Shown: one piece after another, positions 23,702-23,847 of the stretch
Layout of the letters: every line of letters starts with the position of its first letter
Numbering within the stretch: position 1 is the first letter of the stretch
Assembly: GCA_964644705.1 (NCBI GenBank)
Contig: CAZXYF010000027.1
Span: 1-23,847 of the forward strand
Origin: CAZXYF01 sp964644705
GTDB taxonomy: Bacteria > Planctomycetota > Brocadiia > SM23-32
Direction: 5' to 3'
Length of the DNA: 23,847 bases
Notes under the pieces: generated by a model
Database searches by the model: none
Seen by the model: only the letters and a program-made list of their open reading frames with translations
What the model was told of the DNA's origin: nothing
Position numbers and translations under genes: made by a program

Positions 23702-23847
23702 GTTATGCCTGATAATGTTGCGGATGCGGCGTCACTACCTGTTCCAGCAGATTAATCACCGTCCCCCCCCACCGGGATTTTCAACCCTCTGCCCCAGATT
23801 GACCTGCTGCCGGGCCTGTCCCGGTGGCGGTGTGCTTCTGCACTATT
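23702..23847. other. Unassigned stretch after ftsQ
   Basis: FtsA, the usual next gene, is not recognisable in any frame of these 146 bases. One plus-strand frame is open from ATG 23715 to the window end (44 codons, Cys- and Pro-rich, no family seen). On the minus strand a short open segment ends at a TAA at 23703-23705, one base beyond ftsQ, but is closed by stops within about 80 bases. A run of eight C lies at 23763-23770, where an indel could confuse frames. Confidence 0.3.

Noticed and set aside
23703..23780. Convergent minus-strand gene ending beside ftsQ
   Set aside because: The open segment is under 80 bases, and the neighbouring frame that could join it by an indel at the C8 run is itself closed by a stop near the window edge.

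Overview
The window is a chromosomal segment of a diderm (Gram-negative) bacterium of moderate-to-high GC. It carries a lauroyl-type lipid A acyltransferase, so an LPS-bearing outer membrane is likely, and a nearly complete dcw (division and cell wall) cluster. The MurC ligase has an 'EACEY' active-site variant that I associate from memory with the Planctomycetes-Verrucomicrobia-Chlamydiae group. Together with other unusual peptidoglycan-enzyme motifs this suggests, as inference only, a PVC-like lineage such as Verrucomicrobiota/Kiritimatiellota. The giant 2-hydroxyacyl-CoA dehydratase activase-type protein suggests an anaerobic or oxygen-avoiding lifestyle, because that family carries oxygen-labile iron-sulfur clusters.

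Layout. Positions 1-548 hold no gene but contain two diverged direct copies of a roughly 170-180 bp repeat; the second copy has two GC-rich hairpins with identical loops. A minus-strand group follows: leuC (7631 down to 6372), a 1398-residue activase-like fusion (6318 to 2122), leuD (2051 to 1557) and lpxL (1502 to 549), with short gaps and all in one direction. Upstream of leuC is a leader with a candidate promoter, an inverted repeat over the -35 box, and a possible terminator/antiterminator pair. Next, still on the minus strand, is ruvX (8370 to 7942). A gene-free stretch of about 670 bp (8371-9041) separates ruvX from the plus-strand dcw cluster and contains a good promoter and a candidate MraZ operator.

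The dcw cluster runs mraZ, rsmH, ftsL, ftsI, murE, murF, mraY, ftsW, murG, murC, murB, ddl, ftsQ (9042-23701), with many 1-nt overlaps or gaps of a few bases, as expected of one long operon. It supplies the septal transpeptidase and glycosyltransferase (FtsI, FtsW), their partners (FtsL, FtsQ), and nearly all cytoplasmic and lipid-linked precursor steps (MurB, MurC, MurE, MurF, Ddl, MraY, MurG). murD is absent from its usual place between mraY and ftsW, and ftsA/ftsZ do not directly follow ftsQ in what remains of the window.

The most notable points are the activase-like protein lodged between the two subunits of an isopropylmalate-isomerase-type hydro-lyase, the leuC leader, the NGGGN triple repeat with 10-bp period upstream of mraZ, the missing murD, and several substitutions at normally conserved positions in MraY, FtsW, MurE, MurB and RsmH. 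No tRNA, rRNA, CRISPR array or recognisable transposase was found.
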